Positions 9,652 to 18,498 are shown, counted from the first letter of the stretch. The stretch: 64,000 nucleotides of DNA from Aureispira sp. CCB-E (GCF_031326345.1 NZ_CP133671.1:5828001-5892000), one strand, 5' to 3'. Notes: generated by a model not told the origin, from the sequence alone. Made by a program: numbers and translations.

Positions 9652-10065
9652 TTAAGCACTTCGTTTCGCATTGTCTATCACTTGAGTTAAAATTGCTTGA
9701 TTTTTATGAATATGAATAGAATACGTTCGCTGCTCTATCATACATTTATCACAATTAACAATTAAAGTCAACTGCTCTTGAGCAGACCAATAATACTCGT
9801 ATGTAAGGTGATTTCGATTATCTTCAGGCAATAAAATATTTCCAATGGGATGGGCTGTTTTGCTGTTTTTCTTTTGAAAATATACTAAAATCTCAGGAGC
9901 TTGATGCATTATTCTATCTTTTTGATAGAGCATAATTTGGTATGCTGCGCTAGGTGCATGAATTTTGCCCCACAGCTTCTTTTCTTCTTCTTGAGCCGAA
10001 CATAACAGAATAAAGCTGCCGAGGAATATTAAAATAAAATAATAAAGGAGTCCATTTTTTTTCAT
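9652..10065 (-). CDS. Small secreted hypothetical protein
   Basis: The 137-residue product has a clear signal peptide (MKKNGLLYYFILIFLGSFILLCSAQ) and a mature part of about 110 residues. Tyrosine/histidine-rich strands and a CDKC pair near residue 107 suggest a small beta-rich periplasmic domain that could hold a disulfide or a metal. I recognise no family. It lies upstream of the alpha-2-macroglobulin gene on the same strand, separated by about 175 bp, so co-transcription is possible but not shown. Confidence 0.6.
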   Translation of the reverse strand: MKKNGLLYYFILIFLGSFILLCSAQEEEKKLWGKIHAPSAAYQIMLYQKDRIMHQAPEILVYFQKKNSKTAHPIGNILLPEDNRNHLTYEYYWSAQEQLTLIVNCDKCMIEQRTYSIHIHKNQAILTQVIDNAKRSA

Positions 10066-10285
10066 ATTGACGATTGGCTAACTACTATAAAAAACCACTA
10101 TATCAACACTTCTTACTCACAATATACGCCAAAATAAACAAAGCGTTTCACATTTATTTGCTTGTTTGAGTATTTGGTAGTTCCATTGATTAGTTGGTTT
10201 AAAGGATAAAACTTATTACCTTGCGCTGCCCTTAATACACTTTTGGTCCCCCCTTAGTAAATTCGTATTAAAAGACTTATACAAC

Positions 10286-11218
10286 ATGCAAAACCTATTT
10301 TTATTAATAAGTATCTTCTTCTGTACCTATACACTTAGTTATGCCCAAGAAGGGCTAAAGCTTGGCCTACATTTTACCCCTGGTCTTTCTATGGCACTAA
10401 ACAACGAGGATATGGACAAAGGTTCTAGTTTAGATTTACAAACTGCCTTTGCCTACAATACTGGTTTTTTAATAGGGTATGGTATCACAGAAATTTTTAG
10501 CGTTTCAACAGGAGTAGGCTATCAACAACATACTGCTTCGTTTGTACACAATCGAGCAACATTGCCTACTAATAAGTTGAAAGATCCTAATTTGGGCGCC
10601 CCAATAACTCGCCAAGCCAACTATGTTCGCGTCCCTTTGCTTCTAGAAATTAGTACTGACCCAAATCGTGCAGCTGGCTTTTTTGCTCGTTTAGGTCCTC
10701 ATTTTGATTTTTTGACAACTGCTATCTACAAAGACGAACGACTCAATGGTTTTAGTCAGTATGACAAAGGTGGTATTGATTTGCGTCAAAAAATTACATT
10801 GTACCAAAAAAATGAAGCCACAAATGGCATTATTAGTCTGGGGAGGCAAGAGAAAATTTATCGAGATTTTGTACCTGGAATCACTGCCGAAGTTGGTGCT
10901 CAAATTCGAATTAACGACTACTTAAAAATGACGTTATTGCTTCATGTTGAAGGCTCATCTAATCCCGAAGGAGAGGGCGCTGCTAGTTTTGCCCACAACT
11001 TAAATCGCGGAGATTACTTGGTCACCGCTAATCCAATTACCAGTCCTAGCCAGGCAACAGTAGATGCCAACAAAAGTACCCTAGAGGAAACTCCTTTCGA
11101 TGCTGTTTTTCCCAATTATACAGATGAAGCAGACAAAAATGCTACTTTTAGGAGTCCTACATGGAATGTTATGGCTGGTTTTCAAATCGGTATTATTTAT
11201 ACCTATAGTCCTGAATAA
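10286..11218 (+). CDS. PorT-like outer-membrane beta-barrel protein, copy 1
   Basis: The 310-residue product carries a signal peptide (LSYAQ cleavage region) and then alternating hydrophobic/polar strands typical of an 8- to 10-stranded outer-membrane barrel (PorT/OMP_b-brl_2 type). Examples are LKLGLHFTPGLSMALNNEDM, IFSVSTGVGYQQHTASFVHN and WNVMAGFQIGIIYTYS. The C-terminal strand ends in aromatic and hydrophobic residues. It is followed 117 bp later by a clear paralogue with the same motifs in the same order (RxPLLLE, GPHFDF, KDERLxGFSxYD, PFDAxxPNY). Tandem duplication is therefore likely. Function is structural or porin-like by family, not determined further. Confidence 0.8.
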   Translation: MQNLFLLISIFFCTYTLSYAQEGLKLGLHFTPGLSMALNNEDMDKGSSLDLQTAFAYNTGFLIGYGITEIFSVSTGVGYQQHTASFVHNRATLPTNKLKDPNLGAPITRQANYVRVPLLLEISTDPNRAAGFFARLGPHFDFLTTAIYKDERLNGFSQYDKGGIDLRQKITLYQKNEATNGIISLGRQEKIYRDFVPGITAEVGAQIRINDYLKMTLLLHVEGSSNPEGEGAASFAHNLNRGDYLVTANPITSPSQATVDANKSTLEETPFDAVFPNYTDEADKNATFRSPTWNVMAGFQIGIIYTYSPE

Positions 11219-11268
11219 ATCGCTTTAAAAGCAATTCTGTTAAGGGATAAAAAAAAGCAAAACTATAA

Positions 11269-11298
11269 TTTGATTCCTCAAAATTCTTACTAACTTTG
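11269..11298 (+). promoter_or_regulatory. Bacteroidota-type promoter for the second barrel gene
   Basis: TTTG at 11269-11272 is followed, 18 nt later, by TAACTTTG at 11291-11298. This matches the Bacteroidota consensus of a -33 TTG and a -7 TAnnTTTG. It is 38 bp before the ATG of the gene at 11336. Confidence 0.55.
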
Positions 11299-11335
11299 AG
11301 TAGTTTAATCAAGCTATTAACAAAATCATAACAAT

Positions 11336-12259
11336 ATGAAAAACTTAACTTTTTTGGCTTTAGCCTTATTTTTGTCTAGCAATATTTTTGCTCAAAAAGG
11401 AGTAAAAATAGGACTTCAATTTACTCCTGGAGCTTCTCTATCTTTGCAAAATGAGGATTTTGATAGAGGTGAAGATTTGAATTTAAGCGGAGCTTTTGGA
11501 TGGAATATGGGACTAACCGTGGGCTATGGATTTAGTGAGACATTTAGTTTGTCTACTGGGCTTATGTTTAACAATCACCAATCTAAATATGTTCATGATC
11601 GTCAATTCTTTAATGGCACTAGCACAGCGGACCCCAATTATAAAAAAACATTTACTAAGAACCTAGGTTATATTCGCATTCCTTTATTACTAGAAGTTGG
11701 CTCATCTCCTGACCAAGCTGGTGGCTTTTTCTTCCGTTTTGGTCCTCATTTTGATTTCATGACAGGTGGTAAATATAAAGATGAGCGTTTAGAAGGTTTT
11801 TCTAGATATGATAGTGAAAAAGGACTTGATTTAATGGGGCAAACTGCTTTGTGGGCTCCTTCTTCTGACGAAAAAACCTCTACAAAAACAAATCAAACAG
11901 ATGATATTTATAACAAAGTTGTGATTGGCTTAAGTGTAGATATTGGAGGTCAAATAAAATTGATTGATAACTTAAAAATGATTCTTACCTTACACCTTGA
12001 AACATCTCTAACAAATCCAGAAGGTGTTGGTGCTTCTAGTTATAGTAATAATATTTCTGATGAAGTTTTTGCTGAAAACCTACTTTCTGCTGATGGTATT
12101 TCTGATGGATTAAAAGCTCTAAGTGATAGAACACCTTTTGACGCTATGTATCCTAACTATATTAGTGAAGATAGAAAGGGCGCAACTCATAGAGATGCAC
12201 CATTTAATGTAATGGGTGGATTTACAATTGGCTTTATTTATACTATTCCCGTTGATTAA
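11336..12259 (+). CDS. PorT-like outer-membrane beta-barrel protein, copy 2
   Basis: The 307-residue product has a signal peptide (SSNIFAQ) and the same barrel layout as the preceding gene. Shared blocks include KIGLQFTPGASLSLQNEDFD, SLSTGLMFNNHQSKYVHDRQ, YIRIPLLLEVG, FRFGPHFDFMTGGKYKDERL and PFNVMGGFTIGFIYT. Conservation of turns and of the loop PFDAMYPNY with copy 1 shows recent common ancestry, while the surface-loop region around residues 170-190 differs. It has its own promoter and terminator. A role in outer-membrane structure or binding is inferred only from the fold. Confidence 0.8.
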   Translation: MKNLTFLALALFLSSNIFAQKGVKIGLQFTPGASLSLQNEDFDRGEDLNLSGAFGWNMGLTVGYGFSETFSLSTGLMFNNHQSKYVHDRQFFNGTSTADPNYKKTFTKNLGYIRIPLLLEVGSSPDQAGGFFFRFGPHFDFMTGGKYKDERLEGFSRYDSEKGLDLMGQTALWAPSSDEKTSTKTNQTDDIYNKVVIGLSVDIGGQIKLIDNLKMILTLHLETSLTNPEGVGASSYSNNISDEVFAENLLSADGISDGLKALSDRTPFDAMYPNYISEDRKGATHRDAPFNVMGGFTIGFIYTIPVD

Positions 12260-12271
12260 ACTTTTTTATTC

Positions 12272-12315
12272 AAAAAAATGCGCTATACTCCAACGGTATA
12301 GCGCATTTTTTTTTG
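12272..12315. terminator. Bidirectional terminator between convergent genes
   Basis: A perfect 11-bp inverted repeat, ATGCGCTATAC (12278-12288) and GTATAGCGCAT (12296-12306), has a 7-nt loop. It is flanked by seven A residues on the left and nine T residues on the right, so it should work for both the barrel gene (+) and the propeller lipoprotein (-). Confidence 0.85.
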
Positions 12316-12333
12316 CCTTAAACAAGGAATGCA

Positions 12334-13395
12334 CTACTTAAATACAAATCCATTAGCAAAAACACCTACCGTATAAGCGTCTATTAACATTCCATTGGTA
12401 TCATAACGTCGTGCTTCTGCTGCATTAACACCAACAGAAGTTGCTGCATAAATATAGTTGGTAACAGGATCAAACCCTAAACCATAAAAACTTCCATTAA
12501 ATAGACTTTCTTCTACATCTGTCCCAATGTGATATTTCCAAACTTGGCTTGTTCTGCTATAATAAAGCTCTCCCTTGTTCGCCGTATTGATGATTAAATT
12601 ACCAATTGGCTTGCCTTTTCCAAACGAAATTGTTTTAGTAATGGCGTTGTTTGTTGGATTAATCCTAATCAAACCACTTGCTGTACTATTGGCAGTATCT
12701 ATTGTTGGATAAGTCAAATAAGCTACTTTTCCAGCACAAGCCACCCAAATAAAACCATCTACATCTTCCACACAAGCACTAGGTTTGTCAAAAACAGAGA
12801 TAGTTGTTTCAATTTGGTCTGTAACAGTATTAAGTACTGTTACAATATTATTGGTTCCATAGCCACCGACATGAGTAATGTAGAGTTTGGCATCCTTAAA
12901 CAAAAGTTGCTCAGGTCCTACACCTACTGCAATTCGGTTGATAACGGTGTGTGTATTTAAATCCAAAATAGCAATTGTTCCAGTCAATCCATCATCCCCC
13001 CACTCTGTTACATACGCCTTATTCGTAGATATTGCCAAACAGTATCGAGGCAACCGCAAGCCTATAATTTGAGCTTTTTCTTCAAATGTATTGGCATCAG
13101 CTACCTCTATTTTATTTGAATTATTAACAACAATATAAGCCCTATCTTCATAAAAACTCATTGACTGTACCACATCTCCCAAATCACGACCATTTACTTG
13201 TTTGAAGATTTTTTGCTGTACCGTTCCATTCGTTCGATTGTAATAACTTATAGTGCCCGAAGTTTGCCCGAATACCCCTTCATTAATTGTAAATACTCCC
13301 TCCGAATAAGTTCCAGAACTACTTGGTGGCTTTTCTTCTGTACATGCCGAAAGAAAAAGCATACATCCCATCAAACCATACCATAAACGTCTCAT
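12334..13395 (-). CDS. DUF5074/YncE-like beta-propeller lipoprotein
   Basis: The 353-residue protein has a lipoprotein signal (MLFLSAC-TEEKPP). It then carries repeated blade-like units typical of seven-bladed propellers of the YncE/DUF5074 type, such as SYYNRTNGTVQQKIF, NKIEVADANTFEEKAQI, IAILDLNTHTVINRIAVG and VTVLNTVTDQIETTISV. N-terminal GVFTINEGVFGQTSGTISYY matches the Bacteroidota surface propellers often found beside TonB-dependent receptors, but no receptor is adjacent here. It lies 10 bp downstream of a 60-residue membrane peptide gene and is probably co-transcribed with it. The ligand is unknown. Confidence 0.75.
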   Translation of the reverse strand: MRRLWYGLMGCMLFLSACTEEKPPSSSGTYSEGVFTINEGVFGQTSGTISYYNRTNGTVQQKIFKQVNGRDLGDVVQSMSFYEDRAYIVVNNSNKIEVADANTFEEKAQIIGLRLPRYCLAISTNKAYVTEWGDDGLTGTIAILDLNTHTVINRIAVGVGPEQLLFKDAKLYITHVGGYGTNNIVTVLNTVTDQIETTISVFDKPSACVEDVDGFIWVACAGKVAYLTYPTIDTANSTASGLIRINPTNNAITKTISFGKGKPIGNLIINTANKGELYYSRTSQVWKYHIGTDVEESLFNGSFYGLGFDPVTNYIYAATSVGVNAAEARRYDTNGMLIDAYTVGVFANGFVFK

Positions 13396-13405
13396 ATTGA
13401 TTTTA

Positions 13406-13588
13406 TTATTTGATTCTGAATAATTCTTTTAATTTATCTAGCCAACTGGTTGTTCTTTTGCGTTCACCATAAGGACCTTCTTCATAGTAACTATAATCAT
13501 AATCACCTTTGCGAATAGAGCGTTTCATCTGCCACCAACGATAAATGAGCAGAATACATAAAATTAAAATGATATAATTCCAAAGCAT
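13406..13588 (-). CDS. Small single-pass membrane protein, 60 aa
   Basis: The product has one hydrophobic segment at residues 3-18 (WNYIILILCILLIYRW), then a basic stretch and a tyrosine/glutamate-rich tail ending LDKLKELFRIK. The layout (short membrane anchor followed by a polar tail) resembles the DUF4834 group of small Bacteroidota proteins, but I cannot confirm that. It sits 10 bp upstream of the propeller lipoprotein and about 100 bp downstream of the moa genes. The compact spacing is the main support that it is real. Confidence 0.5.
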   Translation of the reverse strand: MLWNYIILILCILLIYRWWQMKRSIRKGDYDYSYYEEGPYGERKRTTSWLDKLKELFRIK

Positions 13589-13685
13589 ATGATTTCATTT
13601 ATTTTGTATTCAATTATCAGTCTATTGAATTCTCAAAAATTAATATCCTACAAAATGTTTTTCCAAGTAGTTATTGACCAATCCA

Positions 13686-14594
13686 TCAATGTTGCTTTCC
13701 TTTCATAATTCCAAAGATGTGCAACAAAGCAGGGAATAAGGCATCCATAGATTCGCTTGCTCCTTTTGTAGATCCTGGTAATGTCAATATTAATGTATTT
13801 CCTTTGGTTCCAGCAATAGACCTAGACAACATCGCATAAGGCGTTCGATCTTGCCCATAACTTCTGGCAGCTTCCATAATCCCTGGAATTTCTCGATCCA
13901 ACAAAGGCAAAACAGCTTCTGGGGTTACGTCTCTAGGAGATAGTCCTGTACCTCCAGTAAAAATAATTAAATCCTTGCCTTGCTCGTGCAACAGAGCTAC
14001 TTGGCGCTGAATTTCGTCTACTTCATCAGGAATAATCTCATAGGCAACAACCTCAACACCACAATCCTCTAATTTGTGTATGATGGCTTTACCCGCTCTA
14101 TCTTTCTTAGTACCTGCGGAGATTGAATCGGAGCAAACAACAACACCAGCAGTTAAACCATTGGGGTGTTTTTCTTTGTAATCTGATTTCCCTCCCCTTT
14201 TCTTCAAGAGTTTGATTGTATTAATTTCAATTCCTTTATCAATGGGTTTTAACATATCATACATCGTCAAGGCAACTAAAGATGCCCCATGCATTGCTTC
14301 TACTTCTACACCTGTTTTATAAATTGTTTTTACCTCTACTGTAATCAATAATTGTAGACCTTCAATTTCATAACTGATATTGGTATACTCAATCGGCAAA
14401 GGATGACAATCTGGAATCAAATCAGACGTTTTTTTTACACCAAAGAGACCAGCTACCTTTGCCATTTCAAAAACATCTCCTTTGGGAACTGTTTTATTTA
14501 CAATAGCATCAATTGTAGCTTGCTGGCTGACGGTTACAATAGCATGTGCTACAGCCATACGCAATGTATTGGATTTGTGTGTTATATCAACCAT
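13686..14594 (-). CDS. moaCB: MoaC-MoaB/MogA fusion, molybdenum cofactor biosynthesis
   Basis: This 302-residue protein joins two enzymes. Residues 1-~150 are MoaC, cyclic pyranopterin monophosphate synthase, with KGDVFEMAKVAG, TSDLIPDCHPLP, TGVEVEAMHGAS, YDMLKPIDKG and the terminal KKRGGKSDYK. Residues ~155-302 are a MoaB/MogA-type domain, with VCSDSISAGTKKDRAG, FTGGTGLSPRDVTPEA and LPGSTKGASES. That domain adenylylates molybdopterin before metal insertion. The fusion is known in Bacteroidota and some other phyla, and both halves keep their core motifs. It begins 3 bp after moaE ends, so the two form an operon. MoaA, MoaD and MoeA are not in this window, so the pathway must be completed elsewhere. 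Confidence 0.92.
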   Translation of the reverse strand: MVDITHKSNTLRMAVAHAIVTVSQQATIDAIVNKTVPKGDVFEMAKVAGLFGVKKTSDLIPDCHPLPIEYTNISYEIEGLQLLITVEVKTIYKTGVEVEAMHGASLVALTMYDMLKPIDKGIEINTIKLLKKRGGKSDYKEKHPNGLTAGVVVCSDSISAGTKKDRAGKAIIHKLEDCGVEVVAYEIIPDEVDEIQRQVALLHEQGKDLIIFTGGTGLSPRDVTPEAVLPLLDREIPGIMEAARSYGQDRTPYAMLSRSIAGTKGNTLILTLPGSTKGASESMDALFPALLHIFGIMKGKQH

Positions 14595-14597
14595 ACT

Positions 14598-15044
14598 CTA
14601 TTTATTTACTTTCCATTGATGACTTTGATCCTTAAAAATTTCTTTTCCAAAAATTGGAACTTCTGCTTTTATTGCTTCTACGATATATCGAGAAGCTTCA
14701 TAGCACACAGCTCGGTGGGGTGAAGATACAAAAACGAACAAACATATTTCGCCTGCTGCTACGGCTCCCAAGCTATGATGAATGTGCATACAAGTAATTT
14801 CAAATTGCTCGAATGTATGTTCTCTGATTTCGTGCATTTTTTGCTCTGCCATTTCTTCATAAGCACTATACTCTATAGCTTGGACTTCTTTGCCCTCAAT
14901 TACATCTGCTCGTACTTGTCCCAAAAATATATTGTGTGCACCAATATCTGTTTTAGTTTGGTGTTTGGCAATAGATTGACCTATAAAAGCAGCTGGTATG
15001 CCTCCTTGCATAAATACTTTTTTAGGCAACTTTAATCGACTCAT
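14598..15044 (-). CDS. moaE: MoaE, molybdopterin synthase catalytic subunit
   Basis: At 148 residues this is the expected length. Diagnostic motifs are GQVRADVIEGKEVQAIEYSA (substrate and dimer contacts), HHSLGAVAAGEICLFVFVSS, SPHRAVCYEASRYIVEAIK, VPIFGKEIF and the C-terminal QWKVNK. MoaE combines with thiocarboxylated MoaD to convert cyclic pyranopterin monophosphate to molybdopterin in the cytoplasm. It is the first gene of a two-gene operon with the moaC-moaB fusion downstream. A 140-bp palindromic repeat lies just upstream, between this gene and the divergent lipoprotein gene at 15500. Confidence 0.92.
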   Translation of the reverse strand: MSRLKLPKKVFMQGGIPAAFIGQSIAKHQTKTDIGAHNIFLGQVRADVIEGKEVQAIEYSAYEEMAEQKMHEIREHTFEQFEITCMHIHHSLGAVAAGEICLFVFVSSPHRAVCYEASRYIVEAIKAEVPIFGKEIFKDQSHQWKVNK

Positions 15045-15499
15045 AATATGTTATTTTCTGTTTTAGTCTATTTATTTACACCTGCTTTACTCAATAGTTC
15101 GTTGAAAAACTTTATTAGTTTGATAATCAGCAAGTTGTATCTTTGTTGTGTTTTGTGTTAAAATTTTGATTATCAAACTAATATAAATGTGCTTTTTTAT
15201 CTTTTTGGTAAAAAAGTAAAAAATCAACGAACTACTATTACTAAGAAGTTGTTTAGAAATAGTAGGCTGTGTAAATGTGATTTTTAGTAGGCATTTCACA
15301 AATTTCTACGAAAATGCTTCCTATTCGTCTGTTCGTACAAAGAACGTATATTCTACTCGTTTTTCTTTATTTTTAAATTGAATTCATCAATAAAGGTTAT
15401 TCAACATCAATTCTACCATCTCTACAAGCACTGTACGTTTAAAACCTAAAAGATGTATCTTTTTCAGTATAATTTCGTTATGTCCATAAACGCTTTCTT
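15045..15499. other. Divergent intergenic region holding a palindromic repeat
   Basis: This gap lies between moaE (-) and the lipoprotein gene at 15500 (+). It holds the first copy of the 140-bp palindromic element (15095-15234). The rest is AT-rich and I see no further gene. Confidence 0.6.
15095..15234. repeat. 140-bp palindromic MITE-like element, copy 1
   Basis: The ends are an 11-bp perfect inverted repeat, TAGTTCGTTGA (15095-15105) and TCAACGAACTA (15224-15234). A second nested pair, ATTAGTTTGATAATCA and its complement, occupies 15115-15130 and 15167-15182. A homologous 139-bp copy lies at 51122-51260. The element contains no ORF, so it would have to be mobilised in trans if it is mobile. 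Confidence 0.7.
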
Positions 15500-16495
15500 A
15501 TGATGCCACAATTCTACGGGTTACTATTAATATTCTTAGGGCTGATTCATACTGCTTCTTGTAGCTCTTCCAATAAAACAGAGGAAGTCTCTTCAAGCCA
15601 CCATCAGAGCAAAGATAGTCTTATCAACGATAGTATTCCAACAAAAACGATAGACACTAGTTTGTCAAAAAAGGAGACTCCTCCTAGATTAGAAGATTTT
15701 TCTACATTTACTAGAACAAAAATTGAACAAAACTTAAACAAAAAGATAAGTCAAAACATCCCTTTAGTTGTTCATGTATTTGTTCCTCTTTGCGACAATG
15801 AACATCAAGGTATCGTTCCGACTACAGCCTCATTGGGCAATGGATTTAGCCTGCGTTCCAATTTATACTGGGCAACTAGCACTGGCATGAAGCGGTATTT
15901 CAAAGAGAAAAAAACATGGACGTTATTGCAAAGTACTAAAAACATTTATCATGATTCCACCGTTTTGGAACGTGTTGTTTTTAAAAGAACTTACCCCAAT
16001 AAAGCAGTTGTTTATTTGGTAGCGGATGCTTATCGTGGAGATAAAATGTTGGCAACACTAAATGATTTTTTTAGAGCAATGTCCAATAATTATACTTCCA
16101 CAATCGCTTTGCCCGATCATACCATTAGCATTCATGGTGGTGCAGATTTAGTTGTTTTTAATGGTCACAATGGGTTGTTAGACTTTCCTGAAGGAACTCC
16201 AACCACTTTTTATAATACCACCAATAGTCAAAAAGACATGGTAGCCATTGCTTGTTTTGCCAATGAGTATTTCGAGACAGAAGCACGCCAAGCACAAGCT
16301 TATCCAATTGTACGAGCCAAAAGCACCTTGCACCCTGGAGCGTTTATTATTAGTGCCATTATAGACGACTGGGCAATGCTAAAATCTGTAGAACAAATGC
16401 GACTGAGTGCAGGAAAAGCGTACTGTGATGTACACGACTGTAGCATAAGAACTAGCAAGAATTTATTTTATAAAGGATGGAGGACTGAAAATTGA
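15500..16495 (+). CDS. Conserved hypothetical lipoprotein
   Basis: The 331-residue product has a signal ending in a lipobox-like TASCSSSN (Cys at about residue 21) and a Ser/Lys/Thr-rich linker to about residue 75. A folded domain of about 250 residues follows. Conserved-looking blocks are VVHVFVPLCDNEHQGIVPTT, NLYWATSTGMKRYFKEKKTW, HGGADLVVFNGHNGLLDF and ACFANEYFETEARQAQAYP. I have seen such VPLCDN...GNLYW proteins described only as hypothetical. HGGADLV and FNGHNGLLD could form a His/Asp metal or catalytic site (inference). It is monocistronic by spacing. Confidence 0.65.
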   Translation: MMPQFYGLLLIFLGLIHTASCSSSNKTEEVSSSHHQSKDSLINDSIPTKTIDTSLSKKETPPRLEDFSTFTRTKIEQNLNKKISQNIPLVVHVFVPLCDNEHQGIVPTTASLGNGFSLRSNLYWATSTGMKRYFKEKKTWTLLQSTKNIYHDSTVLERVVFKRTYPNKAVVYLVADAYRGDKMLATLNDFFRAMSNNYTSTIALPDHTISIHGGADLVVFNGHNGLLDFPEGTPTTFYNTTNSQKDMVAIACFANEYFETEARQAQAYPIVRAKSTLHPGAFIISAIIDDWAMLKSVEQMRLSAGKAYCDVHDCSIRTSKNLFYKGWRTEN

Positions 16496-16657
16496 CCGTA
16501 AACAGAGGACTTTGATTCCTACGACCGAATAACATATCATAAGATGCAATAAGTTCTTGTTAGCTATCAAATATATTATTGCATTATAATAAATATACCT
16601 AATTTAACAATTAAGTTTTCAGCAAAAAAAAAAGAAAAAAAGAAACTTTTGAGGTAA

Positions 16658-16665
16658 TACTTTTG
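16658..16665 (+). promoter_or_regulatory. Putative -7 promoter box (TACTTTTG)
   Basis: TACTTTTG fits the Bacteroidota TAnnTTTG -7 consensus and lies 90 bp before the lipoprotein start at 16756. No well-spaced -33 TTG is evident, so support is moderate. Confidence 0.4.
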
Positions 16666-16755
16666 TTTTTACTTACATTAACAACTGTCTTTTCGTCAAT
16701 AGAAAACTTGTTTAAGACAAATCAAAAATTACAGAACCGTAAAAATTGTAATAAA

Positions 16756-17331
16756 ATGAAAAATTACACCAATATCTTTTTTGTAGGTTTATTAACTATA
16801 TTATTTGCTGCATCTTGTAGCAACAACAATCAACCAACTATGCAACCAACTGAATTAGACAGCGAAAGTGCTACGCTTACCAGAGCAGGCAAAGCTGAAT
16901 CTAAAGTATTGGAAGTCAACTTTGAAGGACAAATGATTAAGCTAGAAACTAGTGATATCGTTGCTACTGCTCAAGCCATGAACTCAGAAGATGCCGATGC
17001 TCAACACATTATGAACATCAATTCTACTCTAATGGGAGCAGAAAAAGAAGCTCAGTTGCTAGATGTTAACTTTACAATGTCTGATGAACCTGTAGAAAAT
17101 GGTATGTTTATATTTGGTATCGAAACAGAAGATGCTAAAAGTTTGAAAATTGAGATGTACGACGAAGAAGGTTATGCAATGGTTGCAAACAATCAATTTG
17201 ACATCACAGAAGGAAATAACTACAAAGCTCTAAATGTTAAATCTTTAGATAACGGAACCTATACATTCCGTCTAAAAGATGATACAGGTAAAGAATTAAA
17301 TAGAACTGTAAAAGTTAATGCGGCAGAATAA
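16756..17331 (+). CDS. Hypothetical lipoprotein, 191 aa
   Basis: The start is ATG 16756, which gives a textbook lipoprotein signal (MKNYTNIFFVGLLTILFAASC-SNNN). The earlier start at 16663 adds 31 residues that hide the signal. The mature protein is acidic, beta-rich and without cysteines. The C-terminal part (DNGTYTFRLKDDTGKELNRT) resembles the FlgD/Ig-like strand pattern of extracellular Bacteroidota modules. No enzyme motif is visible. It has its own promoter-like box and a strong terminator shared with asnA. Confidence 0.65.
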   Translation: MKNYTNIFFVGLLTILFAASCSNNNQPTMQPTELDSESATLTRAGKAESKVLEVNFEGQMIKLETSDIVATAQAMNSEDADAQHIMNINSTLMGAEKEAQLLDVNFTMSDEPVENGMFIFGIETEDAKSLKIEMYDEEGYAMVANNQFDITEGNNYKALNVKSLDNGTYTFRLKDDTGKELNRTVKVNAAE

Positions 17332-17352
17332 GCGCATTTGTTTATCATAGCT

Positions 17353-17393
17353 AAAAAAGGCGGTCTATCCACATGGATAGACCGCCTTTTTTT
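17353..17393. terminator. Bidirectional terminator between lipoprotein gene and asnA
   Basis: A perfect 12-bp stem, GGCGGTCTATCC (17359-17370) and GGATAGACCGCC (17375-17386), has a 4-nt loop. Six A residues precede it and seven T residues follow, so both convergent genes can use it. Confidence 0.9.
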
Positions 17394-17427
17394 GTCCATA
17401 AATCAACGTTAAATTAATCTTTGGCTT

Positions 17428-18462
17428 TTACAACAACTGAATCCCTCTAACATTCGCAGCCGTATGAATTTCATCCGTCCAAATACTAACTTGCACTTCA
17501 CCAATATGCTGTTTTTGAAGCAGTAACATTGCCAATCTAGATTGTCCAATTCCTCCTCCTATGCTTTGGGGTAACGTGCCTTTTAGTAAAAGTTGATGAT
17601 AGTAATAATCCCTTCGATCCAAGCTTTCTTCTAATTCTAATTGCCGCATCAAAGCTGTTTCGTCTACTCTAATGCCCATTGATGACAACTCAAAAGAACG
17701 TTTTAAGATAGGGTTCCAAACAACAATATCACCATTCAACCCCTTCTTACCTTCGCTTGTTGTCGTAGACCAATCGTCATAATCGGGGGCTCTTCCATCG
17801 TGTTTTTTTCCATCTTGCAAAACACCACCTATCCCAATTAAAAAGAAAGCACCATATTCTCTTGCAGCAGCATCCTCCCGTTCCTTGGCATTCAAGCTAG
17901 GGTATTTAGCCAACAAATCTTCGCTGTGTAAAAAGGTAATTTGTTCAGGCAAAAAAGGAGTCAAATGATCATAAGTTTCAGAAACTCTTAATTCCGTTAG
18001 TTTCAATGCTTGGTAAATCCGCTGAACCGTTGCCTTTAAAACTTCTAGCGTTCGATCCTTCGTATGAATGCATTTTTCCCAATCAAATTGATCGACATAA
18101 ATGGAATGCAGAGGAGACAACACCTCGTCTGGGCGCAATGCTCTCATATCGGTCACGATTCCTTTTCCAACAGGAATTTCATATTCTTTTAATCGCAATC
18201 GCTTCCATTTTGCCAAAGAATGTACCACTTCAGCTCTTTTTTCAGCCCAATCTTTGATTGGAAAACGCACTGGTCGTTCTATGCCATTCAAATCATCGTT
18301 AATTCCCGTTCCTGTCAAAACAACAGCAGGTGCTGATACTTTTGTCAAATCTAATGCATCTGATAAAGCAGTCAAAAATGTGCTTTTTACAAATTCTACT
18401 GCTTTTTCTGTTTCCAATTTTCCTAAGCTTACTTTTTTTAGAACTTTTGTTTCTGTTTTCAT
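17428..18462 (-). CDS. asnA: AsnA, aspartate-ammonia ligase
   Basis: This 344-residue protein is a class II aaRS-like, ammonia-dependent asparagine synthetase that makes Asn from Asp, ATP and ammonia in the cytoplasm. Visible family blocks include VVLTGTGINDDLNGIERPVR, PVGKGIVTDMRALRPDE, SIYVDQFDWEK, LQDGKKHDGRAPDYDDW, LNGDIVVWNPILKRSFELSS, MGIRVDE and the motif-3-like SIGGGIGQSRLAMLLLQK. I use ATG 18460-18462 (MKTETKVLKK), which gives the normal family length (~330-345). The track start at 18501 reads into the IS end. The IS4-type element begins only 37 bp upstream of this start, so it lies in or replaces the native promoter region. Confidence 0.93.
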   Translation of the reverse strand: MKTETKVLKKVSLGKLETEKAVEFVKSTFLTALSDALDLTKVSAPAVVLTGTGINDDLNGIERPVRFPIKDWAEKRAEVVHSLAKWKRLRLKEYEIPVGKGIVTDMRALRPDEVLSPLHSIYVDQFDWEKCIHTKDRTLEVLKATVQRIYQALKLTELRVSETYDHLTPFLPEQITFLHSEDLLAKYPSLNAKEREDAAAREYGAFFLIGIGGVLQDGKKHDGRAPDYDDWSTTTSEGKKGLNGDIVVWNPILKRSFELSSMGIRVDETALMRQLELEESLDRRDYYYHQLLLKGTLPQSIGGGIGQSRLAMLLLQKQHIGEVQVSIWTDEIHTAANVRGIQLL

Positions 18463-18498
18463 GATAATTGATGTTTTATTAAAATTTGAAGCAAAAAA

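Noticed and set aside
9507-9719. 70-codon plus-strand ORF between the macroglobulin gene and the small secreted protein
   Set aside because: It overlaps the end of the secreted protein gene in antisense and has no recognisable features.
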